Shown: one piece after another, positions 1-9,055 of the stretch
How positions within the stretch are numbered: the first letter of the stretch is position 1
Layout of the letters: every line of letters starts with the position of its first letter
Source of the DNA: Ardenticatenaceae bacterium
GTDB taxonomy: Bacteria; Chloroflexota; Anaerolineae; Promineifilales; Promineifilaceae
Length of the DNA stretch: 64,000 nucleotides
Direction of reading: 5' to 3'
NCBI GenBank assembly: GCA_020634375.1
Contig: JACKBX010000014.1
Span: forward strand, 19,598 to 83,597
Program-made: the position numbers and the translations under genes
Notes under the pieces: model-generated
Databases searched by the model: none
Seen by the model: only the letters and a program-made list of their open reading frames with translations
What the model was told of the DNA's origin: nothing

Positions 1-468
1 ATACGTATCAAGCTGCTCGTTTACAAAGTCTTGACGTTCCTGATCGTTTTCCTGTGCGGACGGGCTGCGCAGAATGAGTTGATGGGCCAGTTCGTTGGCT
101 ACGGCCTGAGCGCGGGCAGCATCAGTATCTTGGACGATAATATCAATCACGTTGGTGTTGTTAAGCTGCTGTACAAAGATGTCTCTGGGCAACGCGTTTA
201 ACCCTAGAGCTTCGCGAGCATCATTACGCACCGAGGAACGATTAGCCAGGTCTACATAGAAGGAAGCTAACTGTTGGGTAATGCTTAAGTCTGTATTGGA
301 TGGATTAAGGTCCTCGATGGCGTTCCCAACAATGATCGTGGCAGTTGTGCTGAAAAGGGATGGTTGCTGTGCAGCAACTATGAAACTGGTTACGCCAGCT
401 ATGAGTGTGGAGAGGAGTACCAACCACCACCATTTGAGCAGGGGAGTGAAGTATTCTTTAATTTCCAT
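1..468 (-). CDS. Wzz-type polysaccharide chain-length / tyrosine-kinase-like protein (N-terminal part)
   Basis: Open frame that runs off the left edge; 156 residues are visible. It begins MEIKEYFTPLLKWWWL, then has a hydrophobic segment at about residues 14-34, followed by an extracytoplasmic region beginning FSTTATIIVG. A short positively charged N-terminus, one membrane helix and then a repeat of the 'ATIIVGN' type is the layout of Wzz/BY-kinase chain-length regulators, which control glycan length at the inner membrane. It is downstream of the glycosyltransferase, HddA and GmhA genes on the same strand, which fits a polysaccharide operon. Whether a kinase domain follows cannot be seen. The start is ATG at 466-468. 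Confidence 0.75.
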   Translation of the reverse strand, partial: MEIKEYFTPLLKWWWLVLLSTLIAGVTSFIVAAQQPSLFSTTATIIVGNAIEDLNPSNTDLSITQQLASFYVDLANRSSVRNDAREALGLNALPRDIFVQQLNNTNVIDIIVQDTDAARAQAVANELAHQLILRSPSAQENDQERQDFVNEQLDTY

Positions 469-528
469 AAACTTGTCCTAATGCGGCCAATGTTTTATTT
501 CAGGGATTAGAACGGCCGTATCTCACTA

Positions 529-1086
529 TTAGCTTACCATTTCCCGCAATGCTTTGGTAATCAGATGCTCAAAAACCAAGTGAATGTCTTCCACTTGTTC
601 AATGCAATCACTCGGAACATGAACTTGCAGATCGACCATTGAGCCTAACTGACCAGCACTGAAACCGGTGAAACCAATGGTGCGAGCTTGCCTGTGCCGC
701 GCCATCTCAATGGCGCGTAACACATTAGGCGAATTACCACTTGTAGAAATGCCGATCACAATATCTCCCGGTTGCACCAAACTGGCAAGCTGTTGGGCAA
801 ATACATTTTCGTACCCCTCATCGTTAGCGTAGGCAGACAAGATCGCCATGTTATCAGTGAGACCGATTACTTTGAAGGGGGGAGCACTGGCGTGCCGGGT
901 ATTTTTCGCCAGATCGCACACAAAGTGGGAGGCCGTGGAAGCGCTGCCGCCATTACCCATGATGAAGATGGTACGGCCGTTCATTCGAGCATCGTGTAAC
1001 CAGGTTATCGTTTTTTCAATAGGAGCCTGATCAATGCGATCAAGTATTGCTTGCAACTGCTGGAAATAAATTTGTGCGTAACTCAT
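529..1086 (-). CDS. gmhA: SIS-domain sugar-phosphate isomerase, GmhA-like
   Basis: 185 residues, the usual size of D-sedoheptulose-7-phosphate isomerase, which makes D-glycero-D-manno-heptose 7-phosphate in the cytoplasm. A single SIS domain is visible: MGNGGSASTASHF near residue 43 and GISTSGNSPNVLRAIE near residue 110 are the two phosphosugar-binding loops. It lies 14 bases downstream of an HddA-like kinase, the next enzyme of the GDP-heptose branch, so the pairing supports the assignment. The alternative is another phosphosugar isomerase of the same fold, such as a DiaA-like protein; the kinase neighbour makes GmhA more likely. Confidence 0.82.
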   Translation of the reverse strand: MSYAQIYFQQLQAILDRIDQAPIEKTITWLHDARMNGRTIFIMGNGGSASTASHFVCDLAKNTRHASAPPFKVIGLTDNMAILSAYANDEGYENVFAQQLASLVQPGDIVIGISTSGNSPNVLRAIEMARHRQARTIGFTGFSAGQLGSMVDLQVHVPSDCIEQVEDIHLVFEHLITKALREMVS

Positions 1087-1100
1087 AATTTCATCCTTGC

Positions 1101-2078
1101 CTAACGATGGTAATCAAAAATAACTTTGCTGCCATCCTGCCCTAATTTGAATGGCAATTCCTGCAAATGCTGTAACTCATGTCGCACATCTTCTTGTGTG
1201 CCATTGCGGCAATACAAAAGCATAAATCCACCACCGCCTGCGCCAGCAATTTTGCCACCAATCGCACCAGCAGCGCGAGCTGTCTCATACATCTCATCCA
1301 GATAATCATTGCTAATCTGGCTGGCGAGCCTTTTCTTGAGCATCCAACTTTCGTGCAACAAACCGCCAATGGCATCCACATTTCCGTTTAGTAACTCATC
1401 ACGAGCCGTACAAGCAATATCCTTCATCTCGCCCAACACGCTTTGACGTTGTTTGATGTTAGCCTTTTGCTCACTTAGAATTTTATCTGCCTTGCGGGTT
1501 TTGCCAGTGAAAAAGAGCAATAAGTTATCGTTCAGACGGCGCAAGGTTTTTGTGTCTAGCTCTAACGTATGAGGAATGACTTGCCCGTCCGTCCTAAACT
1601 CAATGAATCGCATCCCGCCATATGCAGCAATGTATTGATCTTGCATACCTATTGGGCTTTGCAAAATGTCGCGCTCAATTTCGCAGGCTTCGACCGCCAG
1701 CTTTTCCGACAAAATAAGTTGTCGTTGGTGCGCGTACATGGCGTGTAATGAGCCAACCGTAACCGTACTGGAAGACCCCAACCCCGATCCCTCGGACGGA
1801 ATGTCACCCATTGTGGTAATTTCGACGCCCTGCGTCAGGCCGGTCTTGCGGAAAGCTTCACGGATGAGGGTGTGGTGAATTTCGTCAACGGAATCAACCA
1901 TTTCCGTGCGCGTCCAACCGACACGCAGTTTCTGGTCAAAACGCTGTTTGATGGTCACAAAGATAAATTTATCAATGGCGGAGCTAATTACGCATCCGCC
2001 GTGTTCCAAAAAATAAGCGGGGAAATCGGTGCCACCGCCAAATAAGCTTACACGCAGAGGGGTTTGGATGATAAGCAT
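1101..2078 (-). CDS. hddA: D-glycero-alpha-D-manno-heptose-7-phosphate kinase-like GHMP kinase
   Basis: 325 residues, GHMP kinase family. The N-terminus has TPLRVSLFGGGTDFPAYF, typical of heptose/fucose kinases. The ATP loop is PSEGSGLGSSSTVTVGSLHA near residue 95, and the C-terminal glycine-rich motif is KIAGAGGGGFMLLY near residue 275. In the GDP-D-glycero-alpha-D-manno-heptose pathway HddA phosphorylates heptose 7-phosphate at C1, giving a precursor for S-layer or capsule glycans. The gene sits between a glycosyltransferase and the GmhA-like gene. No HddC nucleotidyltransferase or GmhB phosphatase is visible in the window; they may lie to the left. Confidence 0.83.
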   Translation of the reverse strand: MLIIQTPLRVSLFGGGTDFPAYFLEHGGCVISSAIDKFIFVTIKQRFDQKLRVGWTRTEMVDSVDEIHHTLIREAFRKTGLTQGVEITTMGDIPSEGSGLGSSSTVTVGSLHAMYAHQRQLILSEKLAVEACEIERDILQSPIGMQDQYIAAYGGMRFIEFRTDGQVIPHTLELDTKTLRRLNDNLLLFFTGKTRKADKILSEQKANIKQRQSVLGEMKDIACTARDELLNGNVDAIGGLLHESWMLKKRLASQISNDYLDEMYETARAAGAIGGKIAGAGGGGFMLLYCRNGTQEDVRHELQHLQELPFKLGQDGSKVIFDYHR

Positions 2079-2111
2079 GATAATCCTTTTTGTATTGTTT
2101 TCTGTCAGCTT

Positions 2112-3356
2112 TTAGCTGACGGGTTGAGGGACCTGGGGAATAACGGCCGTTTCAATTGCAGACACGGAAGCGGGCTGTACGGCCGTATAAATCTCCTCCA
2201 ACCGCACAGCGACATGGTTCCAATTGTGATATCTTTCCACATAGGCTCGCCCCGTTCTCCCCAATTGCTGCTGCCGCACGGGATCGGCAAGCAAATTCAA
2301 GATATGTTGGGCAAAAGATGGCGCATCTCCAGCCACGAGCAAATCACGATCTGGTTCTAATGGCAAATGGGCTACCGCTTGGGGTGACGTAATAACGGGT
2401 GTAGCGCAAGCCAGGGCTTCCAACACCTTGTTCTGAATACCGGCATTATAAGCAATAGGCACTACTGCGATGGTGGCACGTTGCAGATAGGGTGGCAAAT
2501 GATCAACTGTGCCCGTAACCACAATGTTAGGATTTTCGGCCAGGGCTTCTATTTCGCTTGTTGGGTCTTTGCCCACAATCATCAATTTCACGTCGGGGCG
2601 AGACTGCCAGACAAGGGGCATAATGTCTTGCACCATATGCATGGTCATGGTGATGTTGGCGTGGTAGCTCATTTTCCCGCTGATGATGAGGGTGGCGGGT
2701 TCGCGGGAAACGGCCGTGTCCGGCACAAAATAGTCCAAATCAACACCATTGGGCACAACTGATACAGGCGCATGACGGCCGTTGCCATCCAAAGACAACA
2801 ACACCTCCCGATCCGTTGGCGACGTCACCAAGACATGATCAAACTGGCTCACCAGCCATCCTTCATACCATTCTGTGCGGCCAAGTTCAAACTTGCTGCG
2901 CCAGCGCCGCAATAAATCCGTGCTTTGCACCGCCGCCTGCCGGAACAAATGTGTAATGCTATCGACACTATCCCACACAACCGGCAATCCTGTATGCGTT
3001 TTGAAATGCAACCCATAACGCGAACCGCGTAAATGCTCCACATGAATCACGTCGAAATCAGTCAAGTCAACCAAAGATGTTGCCAACCCTTGCTGCCATG
3101 AATACACGCTTTGTAAAGGGTTGCGCCCAGGCAATGCTAACACACAATTCCACAATGAGCGCCACCGAGACATGGGCAGCGCGTACACTTCATGACAATG
3201 AGCACGCAATTGTTCCACATCCTGACGCTCTTCTTCATTGACCCACAGTGTGAGTACTGTTACCTCATGTCCCCGCTTCGATAACGCACGAATCATGTTA
3301 AACGGCCGTACCCGTACAAAATTCGGAACATAAGGGACAACAAAAAGAATTTTCAT
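2112..3356 (-). CDS. Glycosyltransferase family 4 (GT-B fold)
   Basis: About 414 residues. It starts MKILFVVPYVPNFVRVRPFNMIRAL, the typical N-terminal Rossmann strand and donor loop of GT4 enzymes. The C-terminal donor domain has SGKMSYHANITM, a switch region ending VVPIAYNAGIQNKVLEALACATPVITS (the E-x7-E-like motif), and GDAPSFAQHILNLL. It probably transfers a sugar to a lipid-linked glycan on the cytoplasmic face. The ATG at 3354-3356 is preferred because a GAGG motif precedes it at short distance; a TTG nine bases further upstream is the alternative. It opens the minus-strand set with HddA, GmhA and Wzz. Sugar specificity cannot be read. Confidence 0.82.
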   Translation of the reverse strand: MKILFVVPYVPNFVRVRPFNMIRALSKRGHEVTVLTLWVNEEERQDVEQLRAHCHEVYALPMSRWRSLWNCVLALPGRNPLQSVYSWQQGLATSLVDLTDFDVIHVEHLRGSRYGLHFKTHTGLPVVWDSVDSITHLFRQAAVQSTDLLRRWRSKFELGRTEWYEGWLVSQFDHVLVTSPTDREVLLSLDGNGRHAPVSVVPNGVDLDYFVPDTAVSREPATLIISGKMSYHANITMTMHMVQDIMPLVWQSRPDVKLMIVGKDPTSEIEALAENPNIVVTGTVDHLPPYLQRATIAVVPIAYNAGIQNKVLEALACATPVITSPQAVAHLPLEPDRDLLVAGDAPSFAQHILNLLADPVRQQQLGRTGRAYVERYHNWNHVAVRLEEIYTAVQPASVSAIETAVIPQVPQPVS

Positions 3357-3609
3357 AATCCTCAATACACCTGGTTACAATGCTGTAACGTAGCAACTGC
3401 CAGCATTCTCATTCACCCTCCCGTACCGCCTCCTAACACGGCTATAAATTAGCACCACACACTTACTAATCGTCTTACAACCCCTTCCCCGTAAATCATA
3501 TCCCCCAAAAGGACTAATGACATTCCCACCATTCTACTTACAATAGGGCTGACCAAAATCTTGAAACACAACGAACCTTACAATATACCCCACAATAGAG
3601 AGGTATTTT

Positions 3610-6345
3610 ATGATGCGAAAAGTCAACAGTATGCTTCTACTGTTTTCCACACTAACCATTATCTTCTTCGCAGCAAACTACTCCACCAGCCCCGCCCTCG
3701 CTAGCAGCGACACCACTTTAACCACCACAAACGTATTCCTTCCTATCATCAACACACCAGTTGAACATGATTGGCCGACCGTTGCAGGTAATCCTCAACG
3801 GACATCTTGGACGCCGGAAGAAGTCACTGGTAACGTACATCTGGAATGGTACCGTCCAATTGAAGCCTACATTCCGCAAAATACGCAAATCATCGCCAGC
3901 GGCGGTCTCTTATACGTTTCTACATCAAATGGGCTCTATGCTCTAAACGCCAGCAACGGCAATTTGGCCTGGCGTTTTGATACAGAAATGCCCCTGGGCA
4001 ATTCACCCACCGTCGCCGATGGTGTCGTTTACGTAGGTGGGTATGATCGCAAACTGCACGCGCTCAATGCCAGCAACGGTCAACATCTGTGGTCATTTGA
4101 TGGCGCAGGAGCTGGTTACAGTGCCAATCCATTAGTCGTCAACGGCAAAGTCATTGTTGGCAATCGGGACGGCTCCATGTATGCGATTGGCGCTCATGAT
4201 ACGGCCCAACAAGGACAGCTAATCTGGAAATTTACAGCAGGCGGAGCCATTTACCAAACGGCCGCTTACAACAACGGTGTGGTCTACTTTGCCGCTGGTG
4301 ATAACCATGCCTACGCTGTCAATGCCAATACCGGACAGTTAGTGTGGAAATCAAACCAACTGCCGGGTCTGCAATTCCAATCCTATTGGCCGGTGATTTT
4401 CCAAGATCAGGTTATCTTCACGACAGCTTATGCGTATCGTGATGGCCTTGAGTTAGGAACACGAACGATTGAGCACCCAGATGGTTGGCCTTACGGCCGT
4501 TACCTGGACATGCAGCTCTACGGCGTCTGGCCCGAACAAGTTGAAGGCACCCTCGTCGGGCCAGTAGCCAACAGCGCAGCCTGGGCGCACGGCAAAACCA
4601 TCCTCAACATCAACCGCATCACCGAATACCTGGAAAACAATCCCGCCTCCGACCCCTTCAAGTACAAGCCCTGGCGGCGCGCCTTTGCCTCTTTGAATAT
4701 GAGCAACGGCATCGAATACACCTTCGACTCCGACAACGACGGATACGCCGAATATCTACCGGCCCTCTGGTGGGGTGCAGGGTCTGGCAATCGCTATCCG
4801 GCCATCGTCGGGCCAGACAACATCCTCTACCTCGGCAACATCTACCGCTGCTGCTCCGATGAAAAAGGGATTGTCATGGGCTGGAACCCAGACTCCCCTA
4901 ACTTGATGAGCGTCGTCGGCGGCATGGGCGCTCTGGCCGAGCCGCAAGCCATCTCCATGGGTGGCAGCATGGTTTACCGCAACCTCTGCTGCGACCGCGT
5001 TGGCGATTCTTTCAGCATCTATAGCGACGGTCCAACGGGAACACTCTGGTCTTACAACCTTGATGATCAGGCTCCATCATACGATGCCATGTGGAACATT
5101 ATCCCGGGTTATCCACGCCTGTGGGGTTGGTATGAGGGCCAGGCAAACAGCATCAATGCAGCTTATCACAATCACGGCGACCAAAATCCCATCATTCCCT
5201 ATCAAGGGCAATTATTTGCTCATCGTAGCAACGCCATTCTTGCATATGGCACAGGCACAGTCAGAGGCGAGTTGCCAACCATTGCTATTAACAACGTGAC
5301 CCCAAGCTCGCCAACTTTAACCGAAAGTGATCTAATATCCCTATTAGAAACAGAAATCGGGAAAATGATGGACGCGGGACATCTGCGCCCTGGCTTTTAC
5401 AACGTGAACCAATTCAGTTTATGGAAAGAGTTCGCCGACTATTTCGACAATCCGGGGGATACGCTGTACGTGCTGTCACTGGCCTATCCGCATGTCTCTT
5501 CAGAATTACAGCAGGAAATCAGAGACTACTTAAATCAAGAGTTCCAGACCTATTTCGATCCCAATATGTATGCCACCATCGGCTGGGATACGGGCGCGGC
5601 GCGTGAGGATGTCACTCTGCCCCCAGAAATTCAGGCCGATCTGAGTAATTACCCGCCTCGCGTACAATCTATTCGCTTTTCTTGGCCGTATCCGCCCTTC
5701 AACTTTTATGCCATGTGGCAGTATGCAGCGACGATACCGGGCGTAGATGTTGGCCGCGTCTACGAATTAGCTAAATCGAAGCTGGTTGTACCCGTGCCCT
5801 CGCTAGTAACAAATGATTATCTGCTGCAAAAGCCGTTTGAGATGAACGCCTACATTGCCGGATACACGGGCTTTTTGGAGTTGCAAACCCTGGCGGGCAT
5901 GTCAGGCACAGATGCAGCGCTGAGAACTCAGGTCACCAATGAACTGAACCGCCTGCGCAATCTGCGGGTGACGCTTTGGGATAAAGACTCTTATTGGAGT
6001 GTTGAGAATTTCTCGTATCGCAAGCATCTCGATTTGGCGCGAAATTATATTTGGCTGACGCCAGAGTTGGGGGCGTACTTGAATCAGCAGCTACCGGGGC
6101 AGATGGTAACGGCCGTTACCGAATACGAAACCATCGCCCCCTACTGGTTCGTCTCCCGCTACGAAGCCGCCATCGGCGAGTCCGTCATGTCCAACCTCTA
6201 CAACTACAGCGCCCTCTTCCAGGCCAAAGCCCTCATCTTGGGCGCATCGCAAACCGAGCTAATCAAATACCTCGACGTACCCGCCTTCCAACGCGGCGAT
6301 TTGTTCTACATTCAGAATTTAGTTACAGCCATCGAGGCAGACTAG
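3610..6345 (+). CDS. Secreted PQQ-type beta-propeller protein with C-terminal helical domain
   Basis: 911 residues. A signal peptide is clear: charged MMRKVNS, a hydrophobic stretch LLLFSTLTIIFFAA and a likely cleavage near ALASS (residue 31). Residues 50-250 contain several 'LYALNASNGNLAWRF / LHALNASNGQHLWSF / AYAVNANTGQLVWKS' blades, the signature of PQQ-like propellers of the BamB/quinoprotein type. Metal- or calcium-like runs such as DSDNDGYAEYLP follow. The last roughly 300 residues lack propeller blades and look alpha-helical. No PQQ-binding catalytic residues could be assigned, so it is more likely a surface or scaffold protein than a dehydrogenase. AGAGAGG precedes the ATG. It is the only plus-strand gene in this locus and ends at a strong hairpin. 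Confidence 0.72.
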   Translation: MMRKVNSMLLLFSTLTIIFFAANYSTSPALASSDTTLTTTNVFLPIINTPVEHDWPTVAGNPQRTSWTPEEVTGNVHLEWYRPIEAYIPQNTQIIASGGLLYVSTSNGLYALNASNGNLAWRFDTEMPLGNSPTVADGVVYVGGYDRKLHALNASNGQHLWSFDGAGAGYSANPLVVNGKVIVGNRDGSMYAIGAHDTAQQGQLIWKFTAGGAIYQTAAYNNGVVYFAAGDNHAYAVNANTGQLVWKSNQLPGLQFQSYWPVIFQDQVIFTTAYAYRDGLELGTRTIEHPDGWPYGRYLDMQLYGVWPEQVEGTLVGPVANSAAWAHGKTILNINRITEYLENNPASDPFKYKPWRRAFASLNMSNGIEYTFDSDNDGYAEYLPALWWGAGSGNRYPAIVGPDNILYLGNIYRCCSDEKGIVMGWNPDSPNLMSVVGGMGALAEPQAISMGGSMVYRNLCCDRVGDSFSIYSDGPTGTLWSYNLDDQAPSYDAMWNIIPGYPRLWGWYEGQANSINAAYHNHGDQNPIIPYQGQLFAHRSNAILAYGTGTVRGELPTIAINNVTPSSPTLTESDLISLLETEIGKMMDAGHLRPGFYNVNQFSLWKEFADYFDNPGDTLYVLSLAYPHVSSELQQEIRDYLNQEFQTYFDPNMYATIGWDTGAAREDVTLPPEIQADLSNYPPRVQSIRFSWPYPPFNFYAMWQYAATIPGVDVGRVYELAKSKLVVPVPSLVTNDYLLQKPFEMNAYIAGYTGFLELQTLAGMSGTDAALRTQVTNELNRLRNLRVTLWDKDSYWSVENFSYRKHLDLARNYIWLTPELGAYLNQQLPGQMVTAVTEYETIAPYWFVSRYEAAIGESVMSNLYNYSALFQAKALILGASQTELIKYLDVPAFQRGDLFYIQNLVTAIEAD

Positions 6346-6354
6346 CACAAATTG

Positions 6355-6388
6355 AGGAACCGCGTTCCTTCCGAGGAACGCGGTTCCT
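6355..6388. terminator. Perfect 15-bp inverted repeat between convergent genes
   Basis: Arms AGGAACCGCGTTCCT and its exact complement, separated by four bases, lie between the plus-strand propeller gene and the minus-strand membrane glycosyltransferase. It could terminate both. There is no clear T-tract, so factor-independent termination is uncertain. The same 15-bp arms recur with a different loop at 19125-19157. Confidence 0.7.
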
Positions 6389-6389
6389 A

Positions 6390-7700
6390 CTATTTCCTTT
6401 TCAGCAGCCACTCCCCCAACCGGCATATCGCCAACGCCGCAAAAATCACCAAAAACGCATCAATCGGTAAACGATAGCGCACCAGCGTCCACGTCAGAAC
6501 GTGAATGCCGGTGTAAATGACCACAAACAAGTAGATCAGTGTAAATGGCGAGGCCAGCCACGTCTGCCACGAGCCATAGCGATAGCGCAGCGTCATCACC
6601 AACCCCGCCAGCATAAACGGCAAAAAGAGCGCAAAACTGCCCAGCCGCGACAAATTGCTGACCATCCCCGAATCCGCTTCCGGCCAAAATGCAAAGTACG
6701 GCGGAATGCGGCTGATGGACAGTTGAATATAGCGCAGCGGATCAGCCTGAATATTCTCCAGCGCCCGACCAAGCAGCGCCGAATCCAACGCCGCTTCACT
6801 CATATTTTGCCGCAGCAAATCTTTGGGCAGCAGGTCAATGTACGACCCCATTTCCGGCGGCAAAATGGGGATGAAATGCGTGCCATAAATAGGATGGTTG
6901 CCCCAATAAAAAGCGTAGCCGGAATTGGTATTCAGCAGCACAAACTGGTCAAAAACGCGGTAGTTGCGGTATGTCCAGGGCAAAATAAACAGCACGGTAA
7001 TAACCAGCGGCAGAGCTAATTTGAGCAAATTAGGCCGGGTTGCCCACCACAGCCACAGCAGCAAAAATGGGATGAAGAGCAAAAATAACTGCCGCAGCAA
7101 AACGGTGACGCCCAAAGCGACGCCCAACAAAATCCAGCGCGACCAATCTCTTTTTTCGCCGCGTTTCAGACTGAGAGCGATGTCGAACACCCACAAAATG
7201 GCGGTGATGTAGAAGCTCTCGGTCATTAAGGCCCCGGCGTAATAGAAGAAGTAAATGTAAACGGCCGTCACCCCCGCCGCCACCAATCCAATCACCGTAC
7301 CCGGCTCACCCTGTTGTGCAAACAACTTTTGCGCCAGCCGGAACACCAGCCAGGGCATCAGCAGCCCCACTGCCACCGCCTGAATTAATCGCGCCACCAC
7401 CGGCACAGGGCCAAAGATGGCGTAAACGGCCGTCACATACAACGTATACAAAAACGACCAATGCGCCGTCGGCGCATCCGCCTGCGTCACCGGCCACCAA
7501 TTTTCGCCAAACGAAAAGCCATGCCCGCCCAGCAGCCGCAGCGCCAAATTGTGATAGGACTCCTGATCGGAAACGCCGGGCAGTGGCACAACCTGATTGC
7601 CCATATACAACGCCACCGCCACCCGCAGCAGCACCGACACCAGCAAAATCATCATCAGCGTGCGGCGCGGATTCGCGCCCAATCGTTGCAATTGTTTCAC
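6390..7700 (-). CDS. Multipass membrane glycosyltransferase, GT39/ArnT-like
   Basis: About 436 residues with some ten or more hydrophobic segments (for example LMMILLVSVLLRVAVALYMG, LLLWLWWATR, LALPLVITVLFILPW, FTLIYLFVVIYTGIHVL). An early loop with PLPGVSDQESYHNLALRLLGGHGF and an acidic residue after the first helix fit GT-C enzymes that use polyprenyl-phosphate sugars on the outer side of the membrane. A GTG at 7698-7700 is chosen as start because it overlaps the stop of the upstream gene (GTGA), a translational-coupling arrangement; a longer frame to 7757 would overlap that gene by 61 bases. Substrate unknown. Confidence 0.7.
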   Translation of the reverse strand: MKQLQRLGANPRRTLMMILLVSVLLRVAVALYMGNQVVPLPGVSDQESYHNLALRLLGGHGFSFGENWWPVTQADAPTAHWSFLYTLYVTAVYAIFGPVPVVARLIQAVAVGLLMPWLVFRLAQKLFAQQGEPGTVIGLVAAGVTAVYIYFFYYAGALMTESFYITAILWVFDIALSLKRGEKRDWSRWILLGVALGVTVLLRQLFLLFIPFLLLWLWWATRPNLLKLALPLVITVLFILPWTYRNYRVFDQFVLLNTNSGYAFYWGNHPIYGTHFIPILPPEMGSYIDLLPKDLLRQNMSEAALDSALLGRALENIQADPLRYIQLSISRIPPYFAFWPEADSGMVSNLSRLGSFALFLPFMLAGLVMTLRYRYGSWQTWLASPFTLIYLFVVIYTGIHVLTWTLVRYRLPIDAFLVIFAALAICRLGEWLLKRK

Positions 7701-8932
7701 CGCGCCCCCTTCGCCTGCGCAAAGACCGCATCCATTTTGCGCAGCGCCACCTGCCAATCGTATTTCGTCTCGGCCAGGACACGGCCGTTCCCCGCCAACT
7801 CATCCTGCAAAGCCACATCCTGCAGCAGCCGCACCACATCCGCCGCAAACGCCTCTGCCGTATCCGCCACCAACACCTCACGGCCGTGCGTGGCCTCAAT
7901 CCCCTCCAAACCAATCGTCGTCGTCACCGCCGGCATCGCCCGCGCAAACGCTTCCAGCAAACGCACGCGCATCCCGCTGCCCGCCCGCACCGGAACCACC
8001 ATCAACGCCGCCCGCTCCATGTACGGCGTCAAATCCGGCACATAGCCAGTCACGTCAATCGTATCCGGCTGCTGCTGCGCCAATTCCACAAAATCCGGCG
8101 GCGGCGATTTGCCAATAATCGTCAGCGTCACCTGCGGAACCTGCGCCTGCACCAGCGGGAACACCTCCTGCACAAACCAGCGAATGCCATCCACATTCGG
8201 CGGATAATTCAGCGACCCCAGCGTCATCACATTCAGCGAATTGGGCTGGCGGCGCACCGGTTGCAACTCTCGCGTATCCACCGCAATGGGGATGACGCTG
8301 ATGCGCTGCGCCAGCGCCGCCCGCCGTTCGGCAGCCACACCTGCCAGCAAATTGTCGCGGTCTTGCTCAATCACCACCATCGTGTGGTCAAAACGCTCCA
8401 CCAGCATCCCCTCATACCGCTGGATGCGCCGCGTTTCCAGCCGCAAAATGGGGCGCAGCAGCGGGTTGACCGTCTCCGCCAAGCGATGCGAGATTGTCCA
8501 GGTGGCATTGTGTGCGTCAAAAATGGTGAAGGGTTGCCGGGACGACTGCCCCGCCGCGTCCAACGCAAACTGCGTCATCGTCAACTGGTCGGCATGAACC
8601 ACGTCAAACGACTGCGCGGCCAACAGCCCGCGCACGGTCTCGCGCATCCCTTTCAAATCGTCGCGCTCAATGAGGAACGGCCGTCCCGAAACCTGACTGC
8701 GCAGCAAATAAACCACATCCGCCAGCCGCGACCGCCGAATGGGGATGGTATGCACGGCCGTACACACCTCACGCAGCGCCGGCACAAACGCCTCTTCATC
8801 CGGGCGCACAAAAGAAACCAGCGTCACCTCATGCCCCTGCCCCGTCAAATAGCGCAGCACATTCCACGTCTTCACACGCGGCCCCGCATTCGGCGGGTAG
8901 GGAATAATTTGGGTCAAAAAAAGTATATTCAT
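7697..8932 (-). CDS. Glycosyltransferase family 4
   Basis: 411 residues. The N-terminus MNILFLTQIIPYPPNAGPRVKTWNVLRYL is typical of the GT4 subgroup often annotated as sugar transferase of exopolysaccharide/PEP-CTERM systems. The donor domain carries LGSLNYPPNVDGIRWF, TLTIIGKSPPPDF, VTGYVPDLTPYMERAALMVVPVRAGSGMRVRLLEAFARAMPAVTT and HGREVLVADTAEAF. Its stop overlaps the next gene's GTG start. It is one of three paralogous GT4 genes with the same layout in the locus (with 2112-3356 and 11451-12656). Confidence 0.85.
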   Translation of the reverse strand: MNILFLTQIIPYPPNAGPRVKTWNVLRYLTGQGHEVTLVSFVRPDEEAFVPALREVCTAVHTIPIRRSRLADVVYLLRSQVSGRPFLIERDDLKGMRETVRGLLAAQSFDVVHADQLTMTQFALDAAGQSSRQPFTIFDAHNATWTISHRLAETVNPLLRPILRLETRRIQRYEGMLVERFDHTMVVIEQDRDNLLAGVAAERRAALAQRISVIPIAVDTRELQPVRRQPNSLNVMTLGSLNYPPNVDGIRWFVQEVFPLVQAQVPQVTLTIIGKSPPPDFVELAQQQPDTIDVTGYVPDLTPYMERAALMVVPVRAGSGMRVRLLEAFARAMPAVTTTIGLEGIEATHGREVLVADTAEAFAADVVRLLQDVALQDELAGNGRVLAETKYDWQVALRKMDAVFAQAKGAR

Positions 8933-9055
8933 ATCGGATTTACGATTGACGATTAACGATTTCGGAGTCGAGGCTTTAGCCGGTCATGATGTGACAACCA
9001 GCTAAAGCCTCAACTCCCACCAGCCACCAGCCACCAACCACCAACTACCAGCTAC
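8933..9055. repeat. Intergenic heptamer repeats and hairpin
   Basis: This gap holds three structures. At 8941-8963 there are tandem CGATTGA / CGATTAA / CGATTTC words. At 8964-9017 there is an imperfect inverted repeat, GAGTCGAGGCTTTAGC against GCTAAAGCCTCAACTC. From 9015 there is a degenerate heptamer run, CCACCAG CCACCAG CCACCAA CCACCAA CTACCAG. The run extends into the stop codon of the next gene on the minus strand. No open frame or promoter is evident. Confidence 0.75.

Noticed and set aside
3610..6345. PQQ-dependent dehydrogenase
   Set aside because: Propeller blades are present, but no PQQ-ligand or disulfide motif was found and the C-terminal third is unrelated, so only a propeller-containing secreted protein is claimed.
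7316..8956. A 546-residue reading frame opposite the GT4 gene on the plus strand
   Set aside because: It mirrors a well-conserved GT4 gene, is rich in Arg/His/Pro/Gln in the way of antisense frames of GC-rich DNA, and has no recognisable domain.
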